Positions 52,211 to 60,584 of a stretch of DNA of 64,000 nt are shown one piece after another. The position numbers and the translations under genes were made by a program. Origin of the DNA: DATAUD01 sp036268455 (GTDB lineage: Bacteria; Verrucomicrobiota; Verrucomicrobiia; Limisphaerales; Palsa-1400); NCBI GenBank assembly GCA_036268455.1, contig DATAUD010000101.1:55050-119049 (forward strand). Reading direction: 5' to 3'. Below the pieces are notes generated by a model that was not told the DNA's origin, searched no databases, and worked only from the letters and a program-made list of their open reading frames with translations. Positions within the stretch are counted from its first letter, which is position 1, and each line of letters begins with the position of its first letter.

Positions 52211-53625
52211 TTGCCGAATCCCCATCTCAACAGCAGCCGCATTTGATCCGTCGATTTGGATTGCTCCAATCGACGGCGTTGAACGTGACAAATATGATCG
52301 GGATCGGTCCGTTCATCACGATCCCGGCGTTGATGTCCACCATCAACGGAGGCGGCCCGCAATGTATGATCGGATGGTTCGCCGCGTTGCTCATCGTACT
52401 GCCGGATGGGCTGATTTGGGCGGAGTTAGGCGCGGCCATGCCGAGTTCGGGCGGCTCTTTTTCGTGGCTTCACGAAGCGTACGGACGCGAAAAATGGGGG
52501 CGGCTTATGGCTTTCCTGTTCATCTGGCAATTTATTTTGAGCGGGCCGATGGAGATCGGATCCGGTTTCATCGGGCTGAAACAATATCTTCCGTACTTTC
52601 TGGGCAAACTGACGCCGTTACAAATCAACGCCATTAATCTTGGGCTGGCGGCGCTTCTTTTCGTTTTGCTTTATCGCCGAATTGGGTCGGTTGGAAAAAT
52701 CACGGTCTGGCTTTGGATTGGGACGATGCTGACTTGCGGTGCGGTCATCGCCGGAGGGATCGGACACTTTAATCCGAAGATAGCGTTTGATTTTCCGAAG
52801 AACGCATTCCGTTTTTCGCCGGGATTTTGGACGGGACTCGGCGCGGCGGCGAGCATCGGCGTCTATGATTACCTCGGCTACTACGATATTTGTTATATTG
52901 GCGAAGAGGTGCGCGAGCCGGGAAAAGTCATTCCTCGCTCGATCATTCTGAGCCTGGGAATTGTCGCGGTAATCTATTTGACAATGAACATGGCGATTAT
53001 CGGCGTGGTGCCGTGGCGTTCTTTTGTGCCCGCGCCGGATAGCGGAACGGCGGCGCCGGTGGCCTCGTGGTTTATGGAAAAAATCTGGGGCGCGCGGGTC
53101 GCCCGTGTTTTTACTCTCATGGTATTATGGACGGCTTTTGGTTCGATTTTTACGCTGATTCTCGGTTATTCAAGGATTCCGTATGCGGCGGCGCGGGACG
53201 GTTGTTTTTTCCGGCTCTTTGGACGGCTGCACCCGGTAAAGGATTTTCCGCATTACTCGCTGGTGTTGATTGTGGTGCTGTCTGTGGCTTTCAGTTTTGT
53301 GGACCTCACGACGCTGATCAACGCTTTGGTGGCGATGCGGATTCTGGTGCAGTTCATCGGGCAGATTGGGGCGGTGATCCTTTTGCGGCGGCTAAGGCCG
53401 GACATGCCGCGTCCATTTCGCATCTGGCTTTACCCGCTGCCCGCGCTGGTGGCGCTCATCGGTTGGGTTTTCATATTTTTGACAACAGACATTAAATTGC
53501 AATTGGGCGCGCTGGCAGCAATGGGCCTTGGAGTCGTATTTTTTCTCGTGTGGTCATGGATAGGGCGAGCATGGCCGTTTGTGGGTGCCGATAGGAAAAA
53601 CGAGGCATCCGGCCGCGATCCGTAA
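52207..53625 (+). CDS. APC family amino acid permease
   Basis: A 472-residue inner-membrane transporter with about twelve helices. The unwound part of helix 1 is conserved as LNVTNMIGIGPFITIPALMS. LIWAELGAAMPSSGGSFSWL and YDYLGYYDICYIGEEVREPG with KVIPRSIILSLGIVAVIYLT are family hallmarks. SRIPYAAARDGCFFRLFGRL is the usual segment near helix 8. Substrate is likely an amino acid or amine. It is coupled to the serine hydrolase gene. Confidence 0.92.
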   Translation: MIAESPSQQQPHLIRRFGLLQSTALNVTNMIGIGPFITIPALMSTINGGGPQCMIGWFAALLIVLPDGLIWAELGAAMPSSGGSFSWLHEAYGREKWGRLMAFLFIWQFILSGPMEIGSGFIGLKQYLPYFLGKLTPLQINAINLGLAALLFVLLYRRIGSVGKITVWLWIGTMLTCGAVIAGGIGHFNPKIAFDFPKNAFRFSPGFWTGLGAAASIGVYDYLGYYDICYIGEEVREPGKVIPRSIILSLGIVAVIYLTMNMAIIGVVPWRSFVPAPDSGTAAPVASWFMEKIWGARVARVFTLMVLWTAFGSIFTLILGYSRIPYAAARDGCFFRLFGRLHPVKDFPHYSLVLIVVLSVAFSFVDLTTLINALVAMRILVQFIGQIGAVILLRRLRPDMPRPFRIWLYPLPALVALIGWVFIFLTTDIKLQLGALAAMGLGVVFFLVWSWIGRAWPFVGADRKNEASGRDP

Positions 53626-53777
53626 ATTTTATTTTCGGCGTTTTAATCGTATTCCCAATTTCCTCGATTTTATGCCCCTGAATAAATCCAGCTCTGGCAA
53701 GATCATCCAAAATATCGACAAGTGCCTGTTAATTGAGTTTGATCCCTTCGTTCATAAGAAACTTGAACGATGGTTTT

Positions 53778-54023
53778 TCAAAGCGCCTCTTCTCGCAAAA
53801 AGGGCAAATCACATGTCGGCCCATAAACAACACCGCCAGAGACCCAAAACCCGGTATCCGTACTCGGATGGCAATACACGATTTCGCCGCTCACAAAATA
53901 ACCAGTGTCGATACTCCCACGAAGGATGCACCCTCCAGAAATGTGATACCCGCTGTGTCCTCGTGGGCCGATGATGTCACTTCCTGTGACGTAATAGCCC
54001 GTATCAATATCATTTTCTCTCAT
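53778..54023 (-). CDS. Small protein of four short glycine/tyrosine repeats
   Basis: An 81-residue product made almost wholly of a repeat of 14-19 residues: DTGYYVTGSDIIGP, SGYHISGGCILRGS, DTGYFVSGEIVYCHPS, DTGFWVSGGVVYGP. The pattern of alternating aromatic and small residues with a turn suggests tandem beta-hairpins, as in beta-flower-type domains, though the family was not confirmed. There is no signal peptide or membrane segment. It is divergent from the HEPN-like/HNH pair, with 124 bp between, and is probably part of the same island. Confidence 0.6.
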   Translation of the reverse strand: MRENDIDTGYYVTGSDIIGPRGHSGYHISGGCILRGSIDTGYFVSGEIVYCHPSTDTGFWVSGGVVYGPTCDLPFLREEAL

Positions 54024-54147
54024 TCAAGCTCGATCTAAGTACGCTTTCCTCGCCGTCGTCAACATTTTACAACGTGTCCTCTCTGAATATTTCAATCGTA
54101 GATTCCGCTGGACACAGTATAGCCCAATAAGTTTTGTTTAGAATAAG

Positions 54148-54819
54148 ATGAATGCACCAAGTGATGCTTCTGTAGCACAAGCGCAAATCGTAAGGAATCT
54201 ACCCGCAGACATTGACGAGTACGCAGCATCCGTTTTTGGTAAATTCGGGTTTGCTGAATACCACCGAGAGCAATGCCGAACTGCCTGGAACAAGCTTCAT
54301 AGGAATGGATTTAGGTCTCCGAGCCCGAAATTCGCGGAATTTTTCTTAGCCTACGAGGCCAATTTTATTGCTTACTGCCAATCGTTGCATTCTGTGACTG
54401 ACATTGCCGCCCAAGTGCTTAACGTCGCGTTCCTTGGCAACTCGCTCTCCGAAGAAACGGTATCTTTCGAGAGCGTAAAGAAGAAAGCGGATCGCTCCCC
54501 TGCTTGTGACGGCGCACTCTTGCAACAACTGACAGCAATCTCTAACTTTGATCTGTACAAGCAGGTTATGGCCTTCGTTAACGTAATCAAACATCGCAGA
54601 CTTCTGCATTCATCATATCGTTTTGTGAGCGGCCCCAAAACCGGTTATAGGCGCGGAATTATGATTGCGGCGTTCAAATACAAAGAGCAACAGATTTCTA
54701 ATCTTTGGACCGAGGATATGCTCGCCGATTACGATATTTTCAAGAAAGAGATTGTTGCCCTCCTCAACTTGGTGCCCACTCGCGCTGCCCGCGGTTGCAT
54801 AGACTGCGGCGTAACATGA
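54148..54819 (+). CDS. HEPN-like protein coupled to an HNH nuclease
   Basis: A 223-residue, mostly helical protein of no firmly recognised family. The segment FVNVIKHRRLLHSSYRFVSG (about residues 143-162) holds an N-x-x-K-H-R motif, like that of Cthe_2314-type HEPN domains, many of which are RNases in toxin or abortive-infection systems. The N-terminal half is rich in aromatic residues (EFFLAYEANFIAYCQSLHSV). The end (ARGCIDCGVT) has a CxxC. Its stop overlaps the HNH start as ATGA. Assignment as HEPN is tentative. Confidence 0.65.
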   Translation: MNAPSDASVAQAQIVRNLPADIDEYAASVFGKFGFAEYHREQCRTAWNKLHRNGFRSPSPKFAEFFLAYEANFIAYCQSLHSVTDIAAQVLNVAFLGNSLSEETVSFESVKKKADRSPACDGALLQQLTAISNFDLYKQVMAFVNVIKHRRLLHSSYRFVSGPKTGYRRGIMIAAFKYKEQQISNLWTEDMLADYDIFKKEIVALLNLVPTRAARGCIDCGVT

Positions 54820-55595
54820 GGCAGTCGATGATGAAAAAGAGACTTGCTACGAAAGAGAGGCTGGTTGCTTACACGCGCGACGCGCTCCGGAAGGGCCCGG
54901 CCGATGCGATCATCTTGCTGCCGCCGCAAAACGATGCACTACGGCAATTATACCGGAAATTTGGCGTTCACATTTCGCGCGGTATTTATTTCTCAACTCT
55001 CCGCGACGTTCCCAGTGGCCGCGCCCCGGCGGAATTGACTCCTTACGTCATCGATGACAAACGCGGGAAAACACCGTTTGCGTATGGTGCGCTTATTCTT
55101 CGACATCTAGCGGGAGTTATCGAGTCAAACGCCACGGCACCGCCATCGCGTATCAACAGAATTGAGAACCATTCAAATTTCAACTCCGGAACGGACAATG
55201 CCAAAGACGCTCCTACGATAACGCCTCCAAAAGTTGCTGGACCACACCTTGTTTCCGTCGCCCCGTATCGAGAGGGGGCAGTCCAGTCAACGAATCTCAA
55301 TAGGTACGAACGCAATATCCAAGCCCGCAGGAAGTGTATTAAATACTACGGCTGTCGTTGTTTTATCTGCGGTTTCGATTTTGCCGCAACCTATGGTAAT
55401 CTCGGCGCCGGCTTTATCCATGTGCATCATCTCAAGGCCCTTTCTGAAATCCGGAGGGAATATGTCGCTAATCCCATCGCAGACTTGCGACCGGTGTGCC
55501 CGAACTGTCACGCGATGATTCATAGCGGACCTGAAATGCTGACAATCGAAGCGCTAAAGTCGTTGATTAACCTTTCAGCAAAACGAACGGATTGA
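54816..55595 (+). CDS. HNH endonuclease with an uncharacterised N-terminal domain
   Basis: The ATG at 54816 overlaps the preceding stop (ATGA), which decides the start; the longer frame from 54705 lies inside the previous gene. The 259-residue product has an N-terminal domain of about 110 residues (RDALRKGPADAIILLPPQND, YRKFGVHISRGIYFSTL) not recognised. A variable linker follows. The C-terminal HNH domain is complete: two zinc pairs (CRCFICGFDF and VCPNCHAMIH) and the catalytic HVHHLKALSEI. It should cut DNA with a metal ion. Codon usage and base composition look less GC-rich than the flanks, suggesting transfer. Confidence 0.8.
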   Translation: MRQSMMKKRLATKERLVAYTRDALRKGPADAIILLPPQNDALRQLYRKFGVHISRGIYFSTLRDVPSGRAPAELTPYVIDDKRGKTPFAYGALILRHLAGVIESNATAPPSRINRIENHSNFNSGTDNAKDAPTITPPKVAGPHLVSVAPYREGAVQSTNLNRYERNIQARRKCIKYYGCRCFICGFDFAATYGNLGAGFIHVHHLKALSEIRREYVANPIADLRPVCPNCHAMIHSGPEMLTIEALKSLINLSAKRTD

Positions 55596-55704
55596 CGCCA
55601 ACCGTGCGCCATTGTTTACCGGGGTTTTCCCAGTCGGCTCGGACGAAATGCATTCCAGATCCGGGCTTGGACAAATTCGAATGGGAAAGGCGCATTGGCT
55701 GAGG

Positions 55705-55742
55705 TTTAACGCGAAGACGCGAAAGACGCCAAGGCGCAACAA
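55705..55742. repeat. Intergenic AACGC-AAGACGC-type repeat
   Basis: A run of units like ACGCGAAGACGCGAAAGACG, followed by CCAAGGCGC. A similar stretch occurs at 58848-58873 (ACGCAAAGACCCAAAGCAGC). Such elements are scattered in intergenic DNA of many bacteria; function is unknown. Confidence 0.5.
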
Positions 55743-55833
55743 GGTCAAGCCGTAAACAAAAAGGAGTTACGCTCTAAAAACAACGGCGATTTTTCTTGCG
55801 TAACGGCGAGCGGAAGTGAACATGTTTCATTGC

Positions 55834-57174
55834 ATGAAAACAAATCTTCAATCCTCGAAGGCCTCCCGCAATATCTCACGAAGAAGTTTCCTTAAACGGG
55901 CGGGCTTGGCGGCAATAGCCGTAGCGGCGCCGATGATCGTGCCGGCTTCCGTTTTGGGACGGGGCGGCGCAAAGGCGCCGAGCGAACGAATCGCCATGGG
56001 CTTTATCGGCTTGGGCGGCCAAGGCTCGGGACACTTGATGGGCGGGGCCTGGACGTATGTGCCGGGGGGCTACGTCGCGCGCAAGGACGTCCAAGTGCTG
56101 GCGGTTTGCGATGTGTTCCGCGAACGGCGCGAGCGAGCGCGCACCCATTGCAACCAGGTTTATGCCGACAGGCTTAACCAGTCCACTTACGACGGCATTC
56201 GAGCTTACGATGATTTTCGCGAAGTGCTGGCTCGACCGGATATTGACGCTGTGCTGGCGGCGGTGCCGTATCACTGGTCGCCATTGATTGCCTGCGCCGC
56301 CATGCGCGCGGGCAAGGATGTTTATTGCGAGAAACCGATGGCGGTCACGGTGAACGAGACCAAGGAACTGCTGGCCACGGCGAACCGGTGGGGGCGCATT
56401 TACCAGGCGGGCACGCAACAGCGGTCGGAATATGCCGGACGCTTTCGCCTGGCCTGCGAACTGGTCCGCAACAACCGTATCGGCAAATTGAAGGAAGTGT
56501 ACGCTTTCCGCAAGCCCGGCGTCTTTTTCCCGTCGGACTTGACGCCGAAGGCTTCGAAGCCAATCCCAGATGGACTGGATTGGGATATGTGGGTGGGGCC
56601 GCTACCGTGGCGTCCCTTTAATGGCATGCCGGTGCAGACGGTGCCGGGGCTGTTCGTGGGGGATGTCAATTGGGGCCCGCACCACTACGACATTATTCAA
56701 TGGACGGTGAACCCGGACGTGACGGCGCCGATCGAGGCGCATTGCGAAGATGGCAACGTCCGTTACCGTTACAGCAACGGCGTGGTGGTCAAGTCCGAAG
56801 CTTACCCCGGGGAAACCGTCGGTCCGGACGGTGGAGCGTGCTTCGTGGGCACGGAAGGGCGGATTGCGGTGGACCGGGACAACATCGTTTCGTATCCGGA
56901 GAGCATACTAAAGGAGCCAATCCATCCGAATGACATTCGGGTTTATCACAGCACGAGCCATTCGGGCAATTTTCTGGACTGCATCCGCACGCGACAGCCG
57001 ACGATCTGCAATCCGGACGTGGCGGTCTATACGATGCGCGCGCTGTTCACGGGCGGCATGGCGCTGGCGCTTCAGCGTCCGGTGACCTTCGATCCGGTCA
57101 AGGCCGAGTTTGTCAACGACGCGGAAGCGAACAGGTTCTGCTCCTACGCCAAACGCCCGCCGTGGTGGATTTAA
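55834..57174 (+). CDS. Tat-exported Gfo/Idh/MocA family oxidoreductase
   Basis: A member of the same exported dehydrogenase family as the gene at 1150, with a twin-arginine signal SRRSFLKRAGLAAIAVAAPM. Several in-frame starts exist at 55816-55834; the ATG at 55834 was taken as the shortest leader with a complete signal. The Rossmann motif is MGFIGLGGQGSGH, and the catalytic region CEKPMAVTVNETKELL. WGPHHYDIIQWTVNPD is the conserved segment of the C-terminal domain. Substrate is unknown, probably a sugar derivative. It is convergent with the VOC protein gene, 14 bp away. Confidence 0.9.
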   Translation: MKTNLQSSKASRNISRRSFLKRAGLAAIAVAAPMIVPASVLGRGGAKAPSERIAMGFIGLGGQGSGHLMGGAWTYVPGGYVARKDVQVLAVCDVFRERRERARTHCNQVYADRLNQSTYDGIRAYDDFREVLARPDIDAVLAAVPYHWSPLIACAAMRAGKDVYCEKPMAVTVNETKELLATANRWGRIYQAGTQQRSEYAGRFRLACELVRNNRIGKLKEVYAFRKPGVFFPSDLTPKASKPIPDGLDWDMWVGPLPWRPFNGMPVQTVPGLFVGDVNWGPHHYDIIQWTVNPDVTAPIEAHCEDGNVRYRYSNGVVVKSEAYPGETVGPDGGACFVGTEGRIAVDRDNIVSYPESILKEPIHPNDIRVYHSTSHSGNFLDCIRTRQPTICNPDVAVYTMRALFTGGMALALQRPVTFDPVKAEFVNDAEANRFCSYAKRPPWWI

Positions 57175-57188
57175 TAAAGAACTGAAGA

Positions 57189-57677
57189 TCAGGCGCCTTT
57201 TTTATCGGCCATCTTTGCGCAGAATTCCTTCATGCGCCTTTCCATTTCGGCCGGCGGCACATCCTCCACGTGAGTGCTAATCGTCCAGACATGGCCGAAT
57301 GGATCCGTCACTGTTCCCGAGCGGTCGCCGTAGAATTTATTTTCAAGAGGCATTTTGACAGTGGCGCCGGCATCCAGCGCGCTCTTGAACACGGCATCGA
57401 CGTTTTCCACGTAAATCATTAGTCCCAGAGGCGAGCCGCCGAGTGTCTGAGGCGACTTGTTACACTCAGGGAATTCGTCCGCAAGCATCAAAATGGAGTC
57501 GCCAATGATGATCTCCGCGTGGCCGATGGATTTGCCGTCTGGCGAAGGCATGCGAAAGCGTTCCTTCGCGCCGAAGGCTTTCTTGTAACAATCAATGGCT
57601 TGCGCGGCGCCTTTGACTGTCAGGTAAGGTGTCACTGAATGGAAACCGTCCGGGATGGGTTTTGCTTTTGTTTGCAT
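57189..57677 (-). CDS. VOC family (glyoxalase/PhnB-like) protein
   Basis: A 162-residue cytoplasmic protein with two beta-alpha-beta-beta-beta modules. It starts MQTKAKPIPDGFHSVTPYLT with AIDCYKKAFGAKERFRMPSP, the PhnB-like beginning. HAEIIIGDSILMLADEFPE and GDRSGTVTDPFGHVWTISTH complete the fold. PhnB-like members bind metal or small molecules, but most have no known reaction. The ATG at 57677 was preferred to the TTG two codons upstream. Confidence 0.9.
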   Translation of the reverse strand: MQTKAKPIPDGFHSVTPYLTVKGAAQAIDCYKKAFGAKERFRMPSPDGKSIGHAEIIIGDSILMLADEFPECNKSPQTLGGSPLGLMIYVENVDAVFKSALDAGATVKMPLENKFYGDRSGTVTDPFGHVWTISTHVEDVPPAEMERRMKEFCAKMADKKGA

Positions 57678-57814
57678 AATCAACGTAATTCATCGGTTAA
57701 GGGAGGATCGCGAAAACATCTTGATTCCGACGCAGCCAATCGTCAAGTGACAGTTTCGTTACGAGCGCGTTTACTTGCCCGCGTCTGCTTGGGAGCTGTT
57801 AAGATGTCAGGATT

Positions 57815-58046
57815 TCAATGGCGGGAGTGAGCAATTGCTTCCCCAATGGGCGTTGCCAGAACGGCACCGGTCCAGACTTTCAGTTTGCCACGTTTGATGA
57901 TGCGACCGGAGGCGTTGGCCTCCACTTCCAATACGATGCGCCCCGGGGTCGCCGATACGCGCAGCTTCTGTCACCGGGGAATCCCCGCTGCCCTCCCGTG
58001 AAAGGACGATCCGGTTGGAAGCGTCGAGTTCGACGGTCGTTTTCAT
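57815..58046 (-). pseudogene. AbrB-type antitoxin relic
   Basis: From the ATG at 58046 the frame reads MKTTVELDASNRIVLSRE, an AbrB/SpoVT swapped-hairpin start. Then the frame is lost by a small deletion in a GC-rich stretch. In another frame the family continues as AAGIPR, a TGA, then QKLRVSATPGRIVLEVEANA, SGRIIKRGKLKVWTGAVLAT and PIGEAIAHSRH, ending at 57815. The TGA stands where glycine (GGA) is expected. Two separate lesions make this a real pseudogene. A PIN toxin gene, the usual partner, is not present. Confidence 0.72.
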
Positions 58047-58137
58047 GGCATTACTGGGACGCGCTCGTAGCGTATTCGCAAGTTTCCAAATCTCGTGCAT
58101 GGCCTTGAATTTTCCGAAATCATGAGGATGATAAACT

Positions 58138-58644
58138 ATGCCAGAGACGCAAAATACATCAATGCTGTGGTGGGTAATCCCCGGCGTGCTGGCAGGAATG
58201 CCGATGCCTTATCTTCATCCCGACCGGAGATTGAATTCTGGCGGCGCTTTAAACGCGTATCAGGACGAGTTGAGCGACCTTTACGCAGCCGGAGTTCGCG
58301 CAGTCGTATGTCTCCTTAACATTCCGTCGGACGCCGCCGTATATAATACCGCCGGCTTCGCTTTTTTGTGTCTTCCCATGCCTGACGGCGGAGCGCCAAC
58401 GAAAGAGCAAGCGACGGAATTTGTGCGTTTTGTAGGTGAACAACGAGCAAAGAACCACGTGGTCGCAGTTCATTGTGAAGGGGGAATTGGGCGAACTGGC
58501 ACGATGCTGGCAGCTTATTTTATTTCTCAGGGCAGTACGGCGCAGGCGGCGATAGCGCAAGTCCGCGAGGTGGAGAATTCCGCTGTTGAAACGGGACGAC
58601 AAATCCGATTTCTGGAACAGTTCGAACAGTTGATCAGAGGGTAG
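58138..58644 (+). CDS. Dual-specificity protein phosphatase
   Basis: A 168-residue cytoplasmic protein of the cysteine phosphatase superfamily. The P-loop is VVAVHCEGGIGRTGTMLAAY, with nucleophile Cys113 and Arg119. The likely general acid is Asp83 in LCLPMPDGGAPTKEQ. The N-terminal WWVIPGVLAGMPMPYL resembles bacterial dual-specificity phosphatases that act on phosphotyrosine, phosphoinositides or RNA 5'-ends. Its substrate is unknown. It lies between two degraded stretches. Confidence 0.9.
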   Translation: MPETQNTSMLWWVIPGVLAGMPMPYLHPDRRLNSGGALNAYQDELSDLYAAGVRAVVCLLNIPSDAAVYNTAGFAFLCLPMPDGGAPTKEQATEFVRFVGEQRAKNHVVAVHCEGGIGRTGTMLAAYFISQGSTAQAAIAQVREVENSAVETGRQIRFLEQFEQLIRG

Positions 58645-58835
58645 CGGTCTCGACAAAAGACAAACAAAAATGCGCGGCAAAGCGGCAAGTTGGATCACTG
58701 CCGGAAGGCGCCTGGGTCGGCACCATCCATAAAGTTGACGAGGGCATCGTAGCTTTTAGTTCGAAGTCTTTTTACGGCTATGAGTTGCCTGCGCCTGGTT
58801 GGGTGATGCTCGCAGTGCAATCCGCGTTTGAATGA
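58641..58835 (+). pseudogene. Possible remnant of a short protein
   Basis: An open frame without a start codon ends at 58835 and reads SLPEGAWVGTIHKVDEGIVA, FSSKSFYGYELPAPGWVMLA. The composition looks protein-like, but no family is recognised. It could be a 5'-truncated gene or chance. Confidence 0.25.
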
Positions 58836-58935
58836 TGACATTTTAACGCAAAGACCCAAAGCAGCGAAGGCGCGGGACCGAAAAAATTCCCACAAAGGGC
58901 GTGAGATCACGTTGAGCGATCAGGCGTTTTTTTCC

Positions 58936-59526
58936 TTAACCTTCTGGGCTATCAATCAGCGTTTGTAACCGGGCGCGCAACTCGGGCGGCAATCGCGCGG
59001 GCCAACTGGCGTCTAATAAACCCACCTCCAGAAGATCACGCAAATGGGTGCGATCCTTATCGCGGAACGAAGTCAACTTCATCCGTACCAGGGCTTCCAA
59101 TGTCAGAAGGCGGAAAAACTCAGCCTGCTCGGATTCTGAAACGTCGGGGGCGGGAGTGGGGTAATCGGGGCGGACCTTTTCTCCGGCAAAAACAAGGTGA
59201 ACAGCATCTCGCGCCTTGGCGTCCGGCCCGTCGAGGAACATCTCGATGCCCGCAACGCGGCGCCGGATGAAGCCGACTTTCGCCAGCGCAATTGTGGCGG
59301 CGTCCAAGTCAGAACGGCGCATTAGAATATCCACGTCCTGCGTATTGCGGACGGCCGCCTCATCGACGCGCGATACCCATGCGGCCACGGCGTTGCCTCC
59401 CGCAACGGCGTAGGGAATCCCAGCCTCCGCTAAAGCGGCAGCGGCCCGGCGCAACCGTTCACGCACTTTTTCCACGGCGCGAATCATCCTTTCCCATGAA
59501 ACACTGGCGAGTAGCGGTTGCGGCAT
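58936..59526 (-). CDS. Nucleotidyltransferase-fold protein (AbiEii/MNT type)
   Basis: A 196-residue protein with the pol-beta nucleotidyltransferase signature: GIPYAVAGGNAVAAWVSRVD followed by NTQDVDILMRRSDLDAA, giving the G-G and D-x-D elements. The C-terminal part (LTLEALVRMKLTSFRDKDRT, HLRDLLEVGLLD) is the usual helical region of AbiEii-like proteins. Such proteins occur both as toxins and as housekeeping or resistance enzymes. No AbiEi-like antitoxin gene lies next to it. Confidence 0.82.
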   Translation of the reverse strand: MPQPLLASVSWERMIRAVEKVRERLRRAAAALAEAGIPYAVAGGNAVAAWVSRVDEAAVRNTQDVDILMRRSDLDAATIALAKVGFIRRRVAGIEMFLDGPDAKARDAVHLVFAGEKVRPDYPTPAPDVSESEQAEFFRLLTLEALVRMKLTSFRDKDRTHLRDLLEVGLLDASWPARLPPELRARLQTLIDSPEG

Positions 59527-59600
59527 AGCATTTGCAAATCATCGTTTGCTCTTCGTATGCTAATCTGAGGGTTTTCCCTTGTAAATCCGCAATGCGGCAC

Positions 59601-60572
59601 CTAGCCACGCGTTTCCGGGCGGGGACGGTTGACGAAATTTTTGGCGGGGTCGCCGCTGAGAAGGCGGTCTATGTCGCTGGCTACGGCTTCGTAGGTGCGT
59701 GTCTGGGCTTCAAGGGTGAAAGCGGCGACGTGCGGGGCCAATATGACGTTGTCCATTCTTTCCAGGTCAGCAATAACGGGAGGCTCTTTTTCGCGGACGT
59801 CCAGCGCGGCGCCACCAAGCTGGCCGGAACGGAGAGCCTCAACTAACGCCGATTCGTCCACGACTCCTCCGCGCGAGGTGTTGATCAGAAAGGCGCCGGG
59901 CTTGACGCGCGCGAATAAATCGCGGTTGAACATGTGTTTGGTTTCGGGAGTCAACGGCGAATGGACGCTGATGAAATCCGCGACGGCAAGGGCCTCGTCC
60001 AACGTTGTGGCAAGGGTGGCGCCGGTTTCAGCAAGCGACGGGGAATCTTGTTTGACAAAGGGATCGTACGCGATTGCCCTCATTCCGAAGGCGCGGGCGA
60101 ACGTGGCGACTTTGCGTCCGATGCGACCGAACCCGCAAATGGCGACGATTTTGCCATTCAATTCCATGCCTGTGCAGTTTTTGCGGTCCCATCCGCCGGA
60201 CTTTGTTGAACGGTCGGCCTTGGGAATTTTGCGGGCGAGCGTGAGAATGAACCCAAAAGCAAGTTCCGCCACGCTCGTCGCGTTTGCATCCAGCGGAACG
60301 ATCACGACAATGCCCTGTTTGTTCGCGGCGGACATGTCGATGTTATCCAGGCCGACGCCGACGCGCCCAATGCCAATAAGATTGGGCGCGGCGGCAAGGA
60401 CATCGGCGGTCAACTGGGTCTGGTTGCGGACCATGACGGTTCGCGCCCCAGCGATGGCTTGTTTGAGCCTCGCCGGGTCTTTCCACAAAAGGGCATCGCT
60501 GACGACTTTGTACTTATCGCCAAGACGCCGGACGGACGGGGCGTCGAGTTCCTCGGAAATCAGGATGTCCAT
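59601..60572 (-). CDS. D-2-hydroxyacid dehydrogenase (SerA/SlcC-like)
   Basis: A 323-residue NAD-dependent dehydrogenase without the C-terminal ACT domain of classical SerA. The cofactor motif is AICGFGRIGRKVATFARAFG, followed by FLINTSRGGVVDESALVEAL with the substrate arginine. ALDVREKEPP has the glutamate and LAPHVAAFT the catalytic histidine. It follows the SuyB-like gene after 12 bp. This family includes phosphoglycerate dehydrogenase and (S)-sulfolactate dehydrogenase SlcC; the neighbours make the second worth considering. Confidence 0.88.
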   Translation of the reverse strand: MDILISEELDAPSVRRLGDKYKVVSDALLWKDPARLKQAIAGARTVMVRNQTQLTADVLAAAPNLIGIGRVGVGLDNIDMSAANKQGIVVIVPLDANATSVAELAFGFILTLARKIPKADRSTKSGGWDRKNCTGMELNGKIVAICGFGRIGRKVATFARAFGMRAIAYDPFVKQDSPSLAETGATLATTLDEALAVADFISVHSPLTPETKHMFNRDLFARVKPGAFLINTSRGGVVDESALVEALRSGQLGGAALDVREKEPPVIADLERMDNVILAPHVAAFTLEAQTRTYEAVASDIDRLLSGDPAKNFVNRPRPETRG

Positions 60573-60584
60573 TGGCGTGACCGG

